64,000 nucleotides of DNA from Petunia secreta (taxonomy: Eukaryota > Streptophyta > Magnoliopsida > Solanales > Solanaceae), in the NCBI GenBank assembly GCA_029990175.1, contig JARKIP010000065.1, positions 9,738,501 to 9,802,500 on the forward strand, written 5' to 3'. The notes under the pieces were generated by a model that worked only from the letters and a program-made list of their open reading frames with translations, ran no database searches and was not told the origin of the DNA. Both the position numbers and the translations under genes were made by a program. This document shows positions 45,727-58,617 of the stretch, piece by piece (within the stretch, counting starts at the first letter, position 1; each line of letters opens with the position of its first letter).

Positions 45727-46744
45727 GTACCTACAAACAATAAAAAAACAAGCAAAGAAATTAGAGTATAAGTCCTCCCGCACTCCCTCACCTTAATTGT
45801 CACTCGGGTAAGCTCAAGTTGGGGTAGGTTCACACAAGCTTGATCTCAATGGCCTCCTCGTAGTTGATCAACTTCCTCGATAACCAAACCAATTCACAAG
45901 AAGCAAATACTCTTCGGGAAGAATGGAGTTGATGGGACTCGATGAATGCTAGGCTATTTAGGTGCGCACTTGAAGGAAAAATTAAACTACGAGGCTTCTT
46001 TGAGGTCTACTCTCCCTTAGGCATGAGTACCCTAATCGCTCAATGAACTAGTACTAATTAAGTAGGAGTGTTACTCTCAAAGCACTAGCCGGAAGCAATG
46101 GAAACCAACAAAAGAAACACGAAAACCTACGAAAACAAACTACCCAAACCTGTTCCAGGTCTTGGCGGTCCACCCAGAGGGTCAGGCGATCACCTGGAAT
46201 TTGACACAATTTAGGCAAAATGTGATTTGGGCAGAGCGCCTAGGCTTGGGCGTTCCGCCTGGTCTATGATTCAGATTCGTCAAGAACTTGGTTTTTGACG
46301 ATTTGCAACCAATTTTTCCAACGATTTCAAGGTGTTTTTAGATTTAAATGATACCCAAAGGTGTTTTATACTACTAAAAACAAACTCCAATAATTTTAAA
46401 TAACAAACAACCAACAACAATCTTGATTCAAGAATTGAGCAAAAATTTTCAAGGGTTTTAAGAAATTTTGAGATTCAAAATTTGGATTTTCATTCCGCAA
46501 CACCAATCAACGTAATGGGGGTACCAAAACAACGAGTTAACATCATAGAACATTCCTCGATAACAAACATCCAAGAAATCACTACAACCAACAAGATCTA
46601 GCAATTTTTTTTGCAATTTTCAAGTTTTTAAAGTTTTTTGTTTTTCTTCAAACTTTCAAGAACAATACCATGGATAACAACAAGAGACGATAAAAACATG
46701 TCGAACAAGGAACGAGGGTTTGTAGAAACAACACCCGAGCTTTT
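45727..46744 (-). other. Gypsy-2 untranslated leader
   Basis: About 1.0 kb between gag and PBS, similar to the Gypsy-1 leader and again holding GC-rich palindromic units (about 46160-46265). No convincing ORF. Confidence 0.7.
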
Positions 46745-46755
46745 CTCTGATACCA
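46745..46755 (-). other. Gypsy-2 primer binding site
   Basis: Minus strand TGGTATCAGAG, two bases from the LTR, initiator-Met tRNA type. Confidence 0.85.
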
Positions 46756-46757
46756 GC

Positions 46758-47520
46758 TGATGCAATGCAAACACGGAAGCGATAAACGTAACGATAAAAG
46801 TGAGATGCAACTTAAGCAACTTACGAGGTAGCACCGAAGAGCGATGTTTTGATACACCCTCGCTCGAGTCAAGAAGAACCTACACTATACAACTATCTTC
46901 AAGAGACACCCGGCCCTTGCAAATTGAATGATCAAGGAGGATTGAAGGTCAACTTGGATTCTTCCAATTGATTTCAACCAAAAAGTATTATAAGGTTTTG
47001 AGAGTGTTCTCATTAATTTTTTGTATTCAAAGTGTAGTAATGGAAATAAATGATGAAGGAGTGTATTTATAGCACCCCTCTACATGCTATGAAAATTCTA
47101 AATAGCCCTCTATGTAGTTTAGAATACATTAGAACACCTAGGGCTAGACTTGGAAGTTCACACAAAAACTTATAGAAATCAGCCTTGTAGGCGCTCGGCC
47201 TAAATCCAGGTGCTCCGCCTGGTGGAGCGACTGACCAACAGGCTAGGCGCTCCGCGTAGGTGCCTTGCATCTGGGCACTCCACCTGCTGTTAGGGGCACC
47301 TCCTGGCGCCTCATTGATCAGGAGCTAGGCGCTCCTTCTGGGGCTGGGCGCTCCACCTGGCCCTGAAGCGTGGGGTTTCCTTGAACTCCAATGCATGGTC
47401 TTCAAATCATCTCCGGAGCTCATATCATCAAGGCACTTTCAAACCAAGTGTAAGTGAGCATCTTGGATCTCCTTGGATTGACTTTGAGTGATTGGTCTCG
47501 ATGTAATTTGGGTTGCATCA
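46758..47520 (-). repeat. 5' LTR of Gypsy-2
   Basis: 763 bp with terminal TGATGCAA/TTGCATCA. On the minus strand it starts with a decayed copy of the pol tail (DATQITSRPITQSQSKEIQD), then palindromic units (about 47190-47350) and a TATAAATA box (47064-47071). Confidence 0.85.
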
Positions 47521-48479
47521 TTGGGTAAGGAAAACTTCTTACTTTGAGTGATGTACTGCATGTTCCTAATATCTGAGTTAATTTGGTCTTTGTGAAATTA
47601 TTAGGCAAGGTTAGGGGTGAAGGTTTCTTCTGATTCTGATAAGGTAGTGTTGAATAACAATAATATTTCTTTTGGTAAGGGATATGATAACCATTGCTTA
47701 TTTGTACTCAATATTTCTGAACTATGCATGAAAACGTTACTTCTTCTGCTTAACTGATTAATTCTTTTAATTTAGAGCATTCTAGATTAGGACATGCGAG
47801 TTTACTTTATATTAGGAAAATGCACTCTGAGAGTCTAATTCCAACTATTAATTATTAAATATTGATAAGTATGAGATTTATGCCGAAACTAAGCAAACTA
47901 AGAAATCTTACGCTTCTGTTTCTAAAGGATCTGAATTGTTAAGTTTAGTTCACATAAATTTGGAAGATTTGAAATAAATTATGACTAGAGGAGGTAAAAG
48001 GTATTATGTGACATTCATTGAGATTTATCTAGATATAAAGAAGTTTTCTTTTTATTGAGAAATAAAGATAAAGAGCTCTGTGTAGAAAATTAGTTAAAAG
48101 GGTAAAAGCAAAAGAGTAAAATCTATCTCATAGAGGAGGTGAATTTACTTTACTAAATAATTATTGTGAGAAGGAAGGTATAATAAATAGGGCAACTCTT
48201 CCTAATCTTCTGAACAAAATGATGTAGCTGAAAAAAAAAAATAGAACTTCAAAAAAATGATGAATTGCATGCTAGAAAGTTCAAGTGCACCTGATAATCT
48301 TTGGAGAGAAGCTATATTATCAGCTTGTCAATTACAAAATAAGATTTCTTATAAGAACACGGTAAGACTCCTTATGAATTATTGAATGGTTGTTCCCCCA
48401 ACTTAAAATTTTTTAAAAGTTTAAGGGTATTTAGCTAAAATATTATCTAATTCTAAGAAAAAAAGTAGGATCTAAGTAT
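47521..48479 (+). pseudogene. Old Copia integrase fragment, left part
   Basis: Degenerate plus-strand Copia sequence: GAG-pre-integrase (LSDVLHVPNI, LEHSRLGHASLLYIRKM), integrase (GGKRYYVTFI, SHRGGEFTLLN) and downstream GKTPYELLNG-like and GSKY segments, with many stops and frame changes. It is cut on the left by the Gypsy-2 LTR and on the right by LARD-2, and resumes at 58618. Confidence 0.75.
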
Positions 48480-49974
48480 TGTTGACACCCAATTTTGTCC
48501 CGGATTTTAATTAAAAGTATAATAATTTTAAAATTAAGTTCAATTTTGAAGATTGCAAATAAATAGCTAATTTTAAAGGAAATTGCCAAAATCGCAAGTC
48601 ATCCCTTCATTTGTAGCGTACTATATAATTATCTGTTTAATTTAATTAAAGGGCTAAATCCGTTTTAAATTTTATATTAGGATTATTTCTAAAAAGCCCA
48701 TATCACACAAAAGCACCAGCCCATTAATTTACCATTACCCCTATCATCTCCCCCACTACAAAATGATATCACTACACAAAAAACCCGACACCCACTATGA
48801 TAATAAAACCCTCAGCCGCAACACCCCCCTAAGAACTGATCCCCGGCGGCACCCCCACTTTTTCCCTTATACATTTTCCCTCTCCACAATCCCTCATCAC
48901 CTCCCCCACACGCACCCCGCAGAACCCCTTTATCTCTTCTTTCTTTCTACACGCCATTACATACACAATCTGAAACAGGGAAAGAACAGGAAAGGGAAAT
49001 ATGGAGAAACTGAGTAGTGGTTTGCACAGTCGCCACCGGCAGCGACAATGATGGTGGAGCCGGTGGCATCACTTGCTTTTAGCTGGAACACCAATTATGC
49101 TATTTCTGCTGTTATTCGATTTCATTTTGGGTCTGATATTTTGCTATTGAGTATTATTGACAGGGGCAAGTATGGGAGAAATGACGGGATACAGGGTAGT
49201 AGCGACGCCGGTGAGGTCACCGGAGCTTTCCGCCGAGACCCGCTGGCTGTCGCTCCTCTGTTCTTGTCACTTCCGTTGCGATGTAATTGCTGAGGCAACG
49301 ACTGAAAATTGGACTTTGCTCGTTCTTGTCCTTTATCCCATCAGAAATTTTGGCCGGCGTTTGTTCCTGTTCTGTGATCATCGTTGGGGCTGTTATGTTT
49401 GTTCAACTGTTTCTTTTAGTGTTGACATGTATTTGACTATGTTCTACATTGTTGATTTTGATTTTGTTGCTGCCATGGCTCGATCCCTTGTCGCTTGGTT
49501 CCCACAGCTTTTTGTGACCTTTGCCTTGACTGTTACCGATCTTTTCTTTGAGAAAGTTTTGCAGATCCTCTAGCACTGGGACTTTGATTCGAACAGTGAC
49601 GGTGATTACCAAATTGGCCAATTAAAATAATCGAATAATTGGTTTGAGGTTTATGGACTGATATTGATTTGGTACTACACGGGCCGATGAAAATACATAT
49701 ATGCTTGTTGAGGCCTACACAAGGAATTGACGGATAATGAATTGATGGATTTTGAGCATGATACTACACTTGAACCGTCCCGTCCCCGTGTCCCTAAAGC
49801 AAAAGGCGATGATGAATGCATTTTAACGCTAAGCAAGTTGAATAGAATAGTGGGTTTGGTGCTTTGGCACGGCAACACGGTCCGGGCTCCGTGTTTGCAA
49901 CCGTACCAAATCCCGAGCCTCTATTCGACGCGCCATGCAAACCTGAGCCTAAATTTTGCAAAAAACAAACCCCC

Positions 49975-50016
<42 letters not shown>

Positions 50017-50870
50017 TATTATTATTATTATTATTATTATATATTCTATTATTATTATTATTATATATTTTTTTTTTCTTATTATTATTATTACTTTATT
50101 ATTATTTTATTTTATTAATCATTACACTTTATTATCGTACTAATTCTGTTTAATTCCCGTTTTATTGCGAGGTATATCTTGGCACGAGCAATTCGGGAAC
50201 GCTTTTGGCTAACTCGCGAATGAGAATAGTCCTTTGCATTGAGGGCATTTGGAGATTGAATTCGGACCCGAGCATTCAGAAATAAGACTTAGGAATTTTA
50301 GAAAAAATCAAGATTCCCGCGAGTTGATCAATTTACCGGTTCTATCTTTAACTTTGCTTTCCTTAGATATTTATGTATATAAAATGTGTGAATTATTTTA
50401 TTTGATAATAATATTTGATTGCTTGGTATATTGCTTTACTTTATGTGCATTATCCTTTTTATTTTTGAAGTCGTTATTTAATTTATTGCAAACTGGGGCA
50501 AATTAGCAAAATGCGTGCAAAAATTAAAATATTTTTCATAAACAAGTTTTATTTCAATTAATTATTTTAGATAATTTTTTTTAGAAAAGCATATTTTGCA
50601 AACATTTGGAAACCTGTCGGATTAACCGTATTTTACGGAATTTCGGAAGTGCCTTAAAAACCTTGTACCGAAATTAATAAAACCTCTTACTTTTAGAATC
50701 TCTGGAAGAAAGACCGTCTTTTTTATAAAAACGGAGTTTTGCACGCATTTGTTAATTTGGTTCCCTGTTTTCCTTAAATTGGGTGGCGACTCCAAAAACT
50801 CCAAAGAGTTAGCCCATCCTGTCGATATTCCGGAATTTATCCTTTTCGGGGTAATTTTTGGGGTTCAACA
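48480..50870 (+). repeat. 5' LTR of LARD-2
   Basis: 2391 bp. It shares its first 25 bp and several internal blocks (for example 'cccgtccccgtgtccctaa') with LARD-1 LTRs but is otherwise divergent, so the two are related families. (ATT)n tract at 49976-50118. An open stretch at 49157-49573 recurs in both LTRs only because they are near-identical. Confidence 0.93.
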
Positions 50871-50873
50871 GCA

Positions 50874-50891
50874 TGGCGACTCCGCTGGGGA
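50874..50891 (+). other. LARD-2 primer binding site
   Basis: TGGCGACTCCGCTGGGGA three bases after the LTR, identical to LARD-1. Confidence 0.7.
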
Positions 50892-53722
50892 GCAATAAAG
50901 GTTTTGACCATAAAGGTTTCCAATTGTTTGCAACTAGCATGCCTGATTTATTTGCTTTATTATATCTGTTTGTTTGGTTTGCCTTATAAAGCATGCATTG
51001 TATTAATTTGTGCATAATCTGCGTTCCGTTCATATTTCCTCCCTCATGGAGCCTGTCAATTCTCTTTCACCTCCTCGATTTCATCACGGGGTACCCGCTT
51101 GACGGGTAGCTATGCAGGAAGGGCATTGCCCTTACCTCACTCTTTCAAACTTCTTTCGTGTCACCAAAAGTTAGTTGGGGTATGGTTTGCCTGGTTTTGC
51201 CATGGCCGGTTTTACTGGTTTATGGGGCCAGGTTTATCCCGCATAGGTCTGAATCAGCCTCAACCGTTAGCCCACTCTTAGAAGGAGATTAGGTCATCCA
51301 TGCATATACACCTTAGTTTGGGGGAAGGTTCGGCAGATTTGGTTGGTTTGTGTTTAGGAGATGGCTTGGTGTAGTGAGATCTAAGAGGCGAAGCCCCTGG
51401 TGTCTTTAAAAGGATCAGTGGGGTCCCTCTCCTGAATGAGTTTGCGTGTGTGCAGGCCTATGTTGATTATCCAGCTGCAACTTTGTAAAATTGAAGTATG
51501 CTTGTCGCTACTAGGAGAGCGAAGCCCCTGTGTCTTTGAATGACCAGTGAGGTCCCTCCTTGAAGACCAGTGCGGTCTTGGCTGCCTAGGAAACTGAGAG
51601 GCTTGATTAAAGCCGAGGACCAGTGAAGAGCCCTATGAACAAGGTCTGTGCGCCTTGCAAAACCTAGGAAACTGAGAGGCTTGATCAAAGCCGAGGACCA
51701 GTGAGGTTTTATTTTAAAAGGCCAATTGGCGCCTTTCGTGATTTGCAGTCTGGTATTGTGGAGGCAGTTGGAAATTTCTCCTTGGATGTTGTAAAGTAAT
51801 TGGGAATCGTGTTTGGAGGAGTATGGATGTTTGCAAAGGCTATGTAGGGCTGTTTCGGGTTTTTAGGCATTTGGGTTTAGAATTTTGTGCAGATGCTGTG
51901 GAGAACATGAGCTGTGTTAAAATGTTAATTGCCTGCCTTGCTTTGTTTGCTCAAAATGCGTTAAATACTAGGTGTTGCTTGCTTGTATGCAATCCTATGA
52001 ATGACATGCAAAATATCTTAATTACCCTTTGTGAGGTTTCTTTGTTTTGTTTATTTCTCTAGCAAATGTTGGATTTGTGAAGTGCCTGACCATTTACCAT
52101 GCAAGGGGATTCGAGTTTTGATTGATGGTAGACGCTCTAGTTCGTGAACGATGCAGCACTAGAAGTTAATGGCATTGTTTGAAAGTACTTGGCGATTGAA
52201 CTTAGTAGCATTATTTTCAATTTTTAATTCGGGTTGAGGCCCTGAATCGCATTGTAATTTAAAGCTTATGTTAATCTGAATCAACTCATTTTGAATTTAT
52301 GAAAATTGAAGTAAAATGCATCTCGTTCTTATTATATTATTTACGCTTGCATTTGTTTCCATTTTAAAATTAAAATTGATAAACTTGCCAAAGCTTTGCT
52401 TGTAATGTATGGCAAAACAACTGAACAGTTTGAAAGCGATGCACTGAAAGTTATTGTCTGCGCTCTTTGGATATCGCACTACTGTTGGAACTTCAACTGG
52501 GGCAGCTTTTATTTGTTGGTATATGGCGTTGAGGCAGTGATGCAGAACTACGCACGGTCTGATTCCCAAGGAGGGATACGTAGGCTCCCACATCGGGCTC
52601 GACCCTTCAGCATTTAAATTTTATTCTCCCCTAAGAAGGACAACTGGGGCAATTTTTGCAAAACGAGTTGGAGATGAAAGATCGCAACTGGGGCAATTTT
52701 TGCAAAACGGGGTAGAGTTGCGCAAGAGAATAACTGGGGCAGAATTTTGCAAGAAGTGGCGTTGGTTATTAACGATGAGTTGGCAAGAATTCTGTGATTT
52801 GTTAAGCAAACGGTACAAAGTCTAAGACAAAGGACGTTCAGTTTGTTTTAAAGTATGTTACAAGTTTAAATCAAGGCAGAATTTTCAAAATGCATCTTCG
52901 ACTTCATTTGCATGCTTCTTTCACTCGCTATATTGCATTAAAATATTTTATCTTGCCTCTATCTTTCAAATTCTATGCTATTTGAGTTCATGAGCCAAGT
53001 TTGTGAAAACAATTTGCAAATCCAAGTCCAATGAAGACGAGGAAGCAGCAGAAGCAGCAAGATCAGGATGAAGTCTGCACAAATCAAATGCTTCCTCCTC
53101 CCTCCCCAAAGCTAACAAATTTTTCTTTGAGAGCAGGAACATGAAAGCTTACAACGAAAGGATCATTCACATTATGGATGAACAATTTATTGAACTCGCA
53201 TTCAAAGTTGCCTTGCAGATTGCGTCGCATTGCCTTTTCGTGGCTTAAAGCATTATGCTTTGTCATGAGTTATTGCCGAACAGGCGGCATTTCTACCCCT
53301 ATGACTTTCATTCCTAATAGACGACAAAGCCGAGGCTTGTTTTGTGTTTTCAAAACTAAGCCAAATAGGGCATCGCTTGGTTTCAGGCGATAATCCGCAC
53401 AAGGCCATCCTTGCCGGATTGTCTCGCCAATTGATTTATCAATGGCTGTCGCACTGATTACATTTCCGCACTGCTTTTCTTTGCACTTCTTTTGAATTAT
53501 GCCTTCGCGCTTGCTTTAAAATTGATATCTTGCTTTACATTTTTCAGGTTGACCACCAGGCGGGGCTTCTCTCTCTTGTTGGACTTTCGCGCCTGTTGAT
53601 TCGCTAAATCCCTTTAGCGTTGCTTTACATTTCACGCCAAATTGCTTTGCACTTGATTTCAATTATGCTTTTGCACTTGCTTTATATTATGACTTGCTTT
53701 ACTTTTAGTTTAACAGGTTAAC
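50892..53722 (+). other. LARD-2 non-coding interior, left part
   Basis: Block-wise similar to 34968-38040 of LARD-1, with the same 'gaagcccctg' and 'gaggaccagtgagg' repeats (51380-51710) and tandem 'aactggggcaatttttgcaaaac' motifs (52640-52720). A segment of LARD-1 around 35130-35630 has no clear match. No coding domain seen. Confidence 0.7.
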
Positions 53723-54530
53723 AGGTCAGCCCCGAGACCCTCCTTGCTTCGTGCCGGACCGGTTCGCCAGCTGATTTGTTCGACAATCAACCCCAAGACC
53801 CTCCTTGCTGCGTGCCCGACCGGCTTGCCAGTTGATTTGTCAAGATGTTCAAATTGCCTTGCACTTGCTTTCAATTATGCCTTTGCACTTGCTTTCAATT
53901 ATGCCTTTGCACTTGCTTTATATTATGACTTGCTTTACTTTTAGTATAACAGGTCAGCCCTGAGACCCTCCTTGCTTTGTGCCGGACCGGATCACCAGCT
54001 GATTTGTAGACAATCAATTCCAAGACCCTCCTTGCTGCGTGCCCGACCGGCTTGCCAGTTGATTTGTCAAGATGTTCAAATTGCCTTGCACTTGCTTTCA
54101 ATTATGCCTTTGCACTTGCTTTCAATTATGCCTTTGCACTTGCTTTATATTATGACTTGCTTTACTTTTAGTATAACAGGTCAGCCCTGAGACCCTCCTT
54201 GCTTTGTGCCGGACCGGATCACCAGCTGATTTGTAGACAATCAATTCCAAGACCCTCCTTGCTGCGTGCCCGACCGGCTTGCCAGTTGATTCGTCAAGAT
54301 GTTCAAATTGCCTTGCACTTGCTTTCAATTATGCCTTTGCACTTGCTTTCAATTATGCCTTTGCACTTGCTTTATATTATGACTTGCTTTACTTTTAGTA
54401 TAACAGGTCAGCCCTGAGACCCTCCTTGCTTTGTGCCGGACCGGATCACCAGCTGATTTGTAGACAATCAATTCCAAGACCCTCCTTGCTGCGTGCCCGA
54501 CCGGCTTGCCAGTTGATTTGTCAAGATTGT
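53723..54530 (+). repeat. 227-bp tandem repeat, about 3.5 copies
   Basis: Units start at 53723, 53951, 54178 and 54405 (AGGTCAGCCC). Each has two 'accctccttgctg/ttgtgcc' halves and two 'cctttgcacttgctttcaattatg'-type subunits (short motif repeated). Units 2-4 are nearly identical. The period is not a multiple of three, so repeated open stretches inside are not a protein repeat. Confidence 0.92.
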
Positions 54531-54630
54531 TGAAAATGCCTTGCACTATGCCTTCGCATTTGCTTTATTCGTTCGCCAGTGGATGGGAAGACAATTTATC
54601 AAAGATACTGCAGCTTGCACTTACAAATTA

Positions 54631-55005
54631 TGAAGCCTACCATAAGCAATTGGAGGCCTTATTTTGAAGCCTATCATAAGCAATTGATGGCTCTTTTATT
54701 ATTGATCCTACCGTAAGCAATCGGGGAGTCTTATTATCAAGTTTATCGTGAGCACGCGAAGACTTCATTAGCATTTGAAGCCTACCATAAGCAATTGGAG
54801 GCCTTATTCTGAAGCCTATCATAAGCAATTGAAGGCTCTTTTATTATTGATCCTACCGTAAGCAATCGGGGGTTTTATTATCAAGTCTATCGTGAGCAAG
54901 CGAAGACATCGTTATCATTTGAAGCCTACCATAAGCAATTGGAGGCATTATTCTGAAGTCTATCATAGGCAATTGAAGGCTCTTTTGTTATGGTCCCTAC
55001 CATCA
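54631..55005 (+). repeat. About 144-bp tandem repeat, 2.6 copies
   Basis: Units begin TGAAGCCTACCATAAGCAAT at 54631, 54776 and 54920. Each contains four variants of a 'cctaycrtaagcaat' submotif, so the repeat is itself built from shorter units of roughly 35 bp. Confidence 0.88.
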
Positions 55006-55292
55006 ACCATCAGTTTCTCAAAGATCATTCGCCTTGTCGCATATGCAGCACAAATCCATTTCTTCCTTCTTTTTTTCATTATAGCTTTTGCTTTATTATT
55101 CACTCGTTTTCTAACGCGTTCACTTTAAATTTGCAGAAATTGAACATCGGATTCAATAAGAACTGAAGGCATTCAACGCTTTGCAGCACTATTAATTCAA
55201 GCAACAGGACCCGTCTTTGCTTATTTGTTTTGCATTATCTTGCCTTAATTAATCCAATTTGCAACTTTATTTTGCAGGCTGCTATCAAATTT

Positions 55293-55380
55293 AGGCTCGT
55301 TCACCTTATAATCGAACGTTTAGGCTCATTCGCCTTATAATTGAATGTTTGGGCTCGTTCGCCTTATAAAGGAACGTTAT
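55293..55380 (+). repeat. Three 29-bp hairpin units in LARD-2
   Basis: Units start at 55293, 55322 and 55351, homologous to the four 30-bp units of LARD-1, with GTTCG/CGAAC arms. Confidence 0.82.
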
Positions 55381-56217
55381 GTTACCTGCGTAGGATATAA
55401 ATTAGCCAAGTAGACTTGAGATATCATGTCTCGTTAGTCGACTTATTTTATGAAAGCCTTGCATTTGACAATTCGTTCTTGCTTTACTTATTGTCTTGCT
55501 TTACTGTTTCAGAATAAGGATCAGCTTAGAGGTTCTCCGGGCGGAGTACTTTGTCAGTTGATCGAAGAAAGAACTTATCAATGATACCGCAACCCGCATT
55601 TACAGTTTTATCACTTTATCTATTTCTTATTCCAATTATTACAGTTTATTAGCAGTTGCACGCTTACCGCTTGTTGAGATTATTGCAGGATTTTTAGCAG
55701 CACCACAGCAGCGTTTGGAGCATAACGTGGAGCTTTTCTTAGCGACGAACCGGGGCAATTGTTGATATGAGCTAGACTCGTCAACAAAGACCTGAAAAAT
55801 CGCACCCGCATAAGTCATCCACCCTAGAGGTAAGTCTCTTGTTAACCCTGAGTCTGAGGTTTGAGATTGAAGACAAGATGGCTCGGTTATCAAGGTGCAG
55901 TGGAAGCTATGTCCGTGTAAACCCCTCTTTATGGGTGTGTCGTCGACCACATTTTCATAACTTGGGTGATTACAAGCCTCTTTTCCCGCGCTCGAGTAGT
56001 CGTTACTATCTCGTCTTTGATTTTCAAATCGCGTCGAACCACATATGGCCTGATTCTCTTTCAGCCCGAGATATGTAGGCAACTCGGAAACCGAAGTTCG
56101 GCCATGCCCATAAGCCTCGCATTTTGATCCCAGGAATCGAAGTCTTGGCTTTACCGTGACAAAATTGGGTTTCACGTCAACTTCTTTACCTTGGAAACTC
56201 TTTCATCCTTTCCGGGT

Positions 56218-56230
56218 AAAGAGGGGCAGC
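56218..56230 (+). other. LARD-2 polypurine tract
   Basis: AAAGAGGGGCAGC directly before the 3' LTR. Confidence 0.8.
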
Positions 56231-57784
56231 TGTTGACACCCAATTTTGTCCCGGATTTTAATTAAAAGTATAATAATTTTAAAATTAAGTTCAATTTTGA
56301 AGATTGCAAATAAATAGCTAATTTTAAAGGAAATTGCCAAAATCGCAAGTCATCCCTTCATTTGTAGCGTACTATATAATTATCTGTTTAATTTAATTAA
56401 AGGGCTAAATCCGTTTTAAATTTTATATTAGGATTATTTCTAAAAAGCCCATATCACACAAAAGCACCAGCCCATTAATTTACCATTACCCCTATCATCT
56501 CCCCCACTACAAAATGATATCACTACACAAAAAACCCGACACCCACTATGATAATAAAACCCTCAGCCGCAACACCCCCCTAAGAACTGATCCCCGGCGG
56601 CACCCCCACTTTTTCCCTTATACATTTTCCCTCTCCACAATCCCTCATCACCTCCCCCACACGCACACCCCGCAGAACCCCTTTATCTCTTCTTTCTTTC
56701 TACACGCCATTACATACACAATCTGAAACAGGGAAAGAACAGGAAAGGGAAATATGGAGAAACTGAGTAGTGGTTTGCACAGTCGCCACCGGCAGCGACA
56801 ATGATGGTGGAGCCGGTGGCATCACTTGATTTTAGCTGGAACACCAATTATGCTATTTCTGCTGTTATTCGATTTCATTTTGGGTCTGATATTTTGCTAT
56901 TGAGTATTATTGACAGGGGCAAGTATGGGAGAAATGACGGGATACAGGGTAGTAGCGACGCCGGTGAGGTCACCGGAGCTTTCCGCCGAGACCCGCTGGC
57001 TGTCGCTCCTCTGTTCTTGTCACTTCCGTTGCGATGTAATTGCTGAGGCAACGACTGAAAATTGGACTTTGCTCGTTCTTGTCCTTTATCCCATCAGAAA
57101 TTTTGGCCGGCGTTTGTTCCTGTTCTGTGATCATCGTTGGGGCTGTTATGTTTGTTCAACTGTTTCTTTTAGTGTTGACATGTATTTGACTATGTTCTAC
57201 ATTGTTGATTTTGATTTTGTTGCTGCCATGGCTCGATCCCTTGTCGCTTGGTTCCCACAGCTTTTTGTGACCTTTGCCTTGACTGTTACCGATCTTTTCT
57301 TTGAGAAAGTTTTGCAGATCCTCTAGCACTGGGACTTTGATTCGAACAGTGACGGTGATTACCAAATTGGCCAATTAAAATAATCGAATAATTGGTTTGA
57401 GGTTTATGGACTGATATTGATTTGGTACTACACGGGCCGATGAAAATACATATATGCTTGTTGAGGCCTACACAAGGAATTGACGGATAATGAATTGACG
57501 GATTTTGAGCATGATACTACACTTGAACCGTCCCGTCCCCGTGTCCCTAAAGCAAAAGGCGATGATGAATGCATTTTAACGCTAAGCAAGTTGAATAGAA
57601 TAGTGGGTTTGGTGCTTTGGCACGGCAACACGGTCCGGGCTCCGTGTTTGCAACCGTACCAAATCCCGAGCCTCTATTCGACGCGCCATGCAAACCTGAG
57701 CCTAAATTTTGCAAAAAACAAACCCCCTTATTATTATTATTATTATTATTATTCTATTATTATTATTATTATTATTATATATTC

Positions 57785-57815
<31 letters not shown>

Positions 57816-58617
57816 TTTTTTCTTATTATTATTATTATTACTTTATTATTATTTTATTTTATTAATCATTACACTTTATTATCGTACTAATTCTGTTTAA
57901 TTCCCGTTTTATTGCGAGGTATATCTTGGCACGAGCAATTCGGGAACGCTTTTGGCTAACTCGCGAATGAGAATAGTCCTTTGCATTGAGGGCATTTGGA
58001 GATTGAATTCGGACCCGAGCATTCAGAAATAAGACTTAGGAATTTTAGAAAAAATCAAGATTCCCGCGAGTTGATCAATTTACCGGTTCTATCTTTAACT
58101 TTGCTTTCCTTAGATATTTATGTATATAAAATGTGTGAATTATTTTATTTGATAATAATATTTGATTGCTTGGTATATTGCTTTACTTTATGTGCATTTT
58201 CCTTTTTATTTTTGAAGTCGTTATTTAATTTATTGCAAACTGGGGCAAATTAGCAAAATGCGTGCAAAAATTAAAATATTTTTCATAAACAAGTTTTATT
58301 TCAATTAATTATTTTAGATAATTTTTTTTAGAAAAGCATATTTTGCAAACATTTGGAAACCTGTCGGATTAACCGTATTTTACGGAATTTCGGAAGTGCC
58401 TTAAAAACCTTCTTCCGAAATTAATAAAACCTCTTACTTTTAGAATCTCTGGAAGAAAGACCGTCTTTTTTATAAAAACGGAGTTTTGCACGCATTTGTT
58501 AATTTGGTTCCCTGTTTTCCTTAAATTGGGTGGCGACTCCAAAAACTCCAAAGAGTTAGCCCATCCTGTCGATATTCCGGAATTTATCCTTTTCGGGGTA
58601 ATTTTTGGGGTTCAACA
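56231..58617 (+). repeat. 3' LTR of LARD-2
   Basis: 2387 bp, almost identical to 48480-50870. Visible differences are an extra AC at about 56664, C/A at about 56829, T/C at about 57499, A/T at about 58199, two changes near 58411, and (ATT)n length at 57728-57865. Confidence 0.94.

Larger units (their letters stand above)
41510..47520 (-). mobile_element. Gypsy-2: 3'-truncated Ty3/Gypsy element
   Basis: Minus-strand element with one LTR (5', 46758-47520), PBS, leader, gag and pol up to the middle of integrase. The rest of integrase and the 3' LTR are missing where LARD-1 begins. It belongs to the same family as Gypsy-1 and Gypsy-3: shared gag start, RT and LTR architecture. It apparently inserted into the old Copia fragment that begins at 47521. 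Confidence 0.9.
48480..58617 (+). mobile_element. LARD-2: young 10.1-kb LTR element without gag-pol
   Basis: LTRs of 2391 and 2387 bp with ends TGTTGACACC and GGTTCAACA. AGTAT at 48475-48479 and 58618-58622 is an exact target duplication, and the interrupted Copia fragment reads across the site. By eye the two LTRs differ by only about five substitutions plus small indels and microsatellite length, so insertion is recent. The 5.4-kb interior has no gag-pol motifs. Confidence 0.95.

Noticed and set aside
49157..49573. 138-codon open stretch, repeated identically at 56910-57326
   Set aside because: It lies within the LARD-2 LTRs, and its identity between copies follows from LTR identity. No domain is seen, and the related LARD-1 LTRs do not keep the frame.
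49956..50153. Hydrophobic Leu/Ile/Tyr-rich 'membrane proteins' (also near 34094, 40633 and 57709)
   Set aside because: These are translations of the (ATT)n microsatellite in the LARD LTRs.
53972..54417. Repeated 72-codon frames that look like a protein repeat or a CRISPR-like array
   Set aside because: They come from the 227-bp tandem repeat. The period is not a multiple of three, there are no unique spacers, and the context is a plant retroelement.
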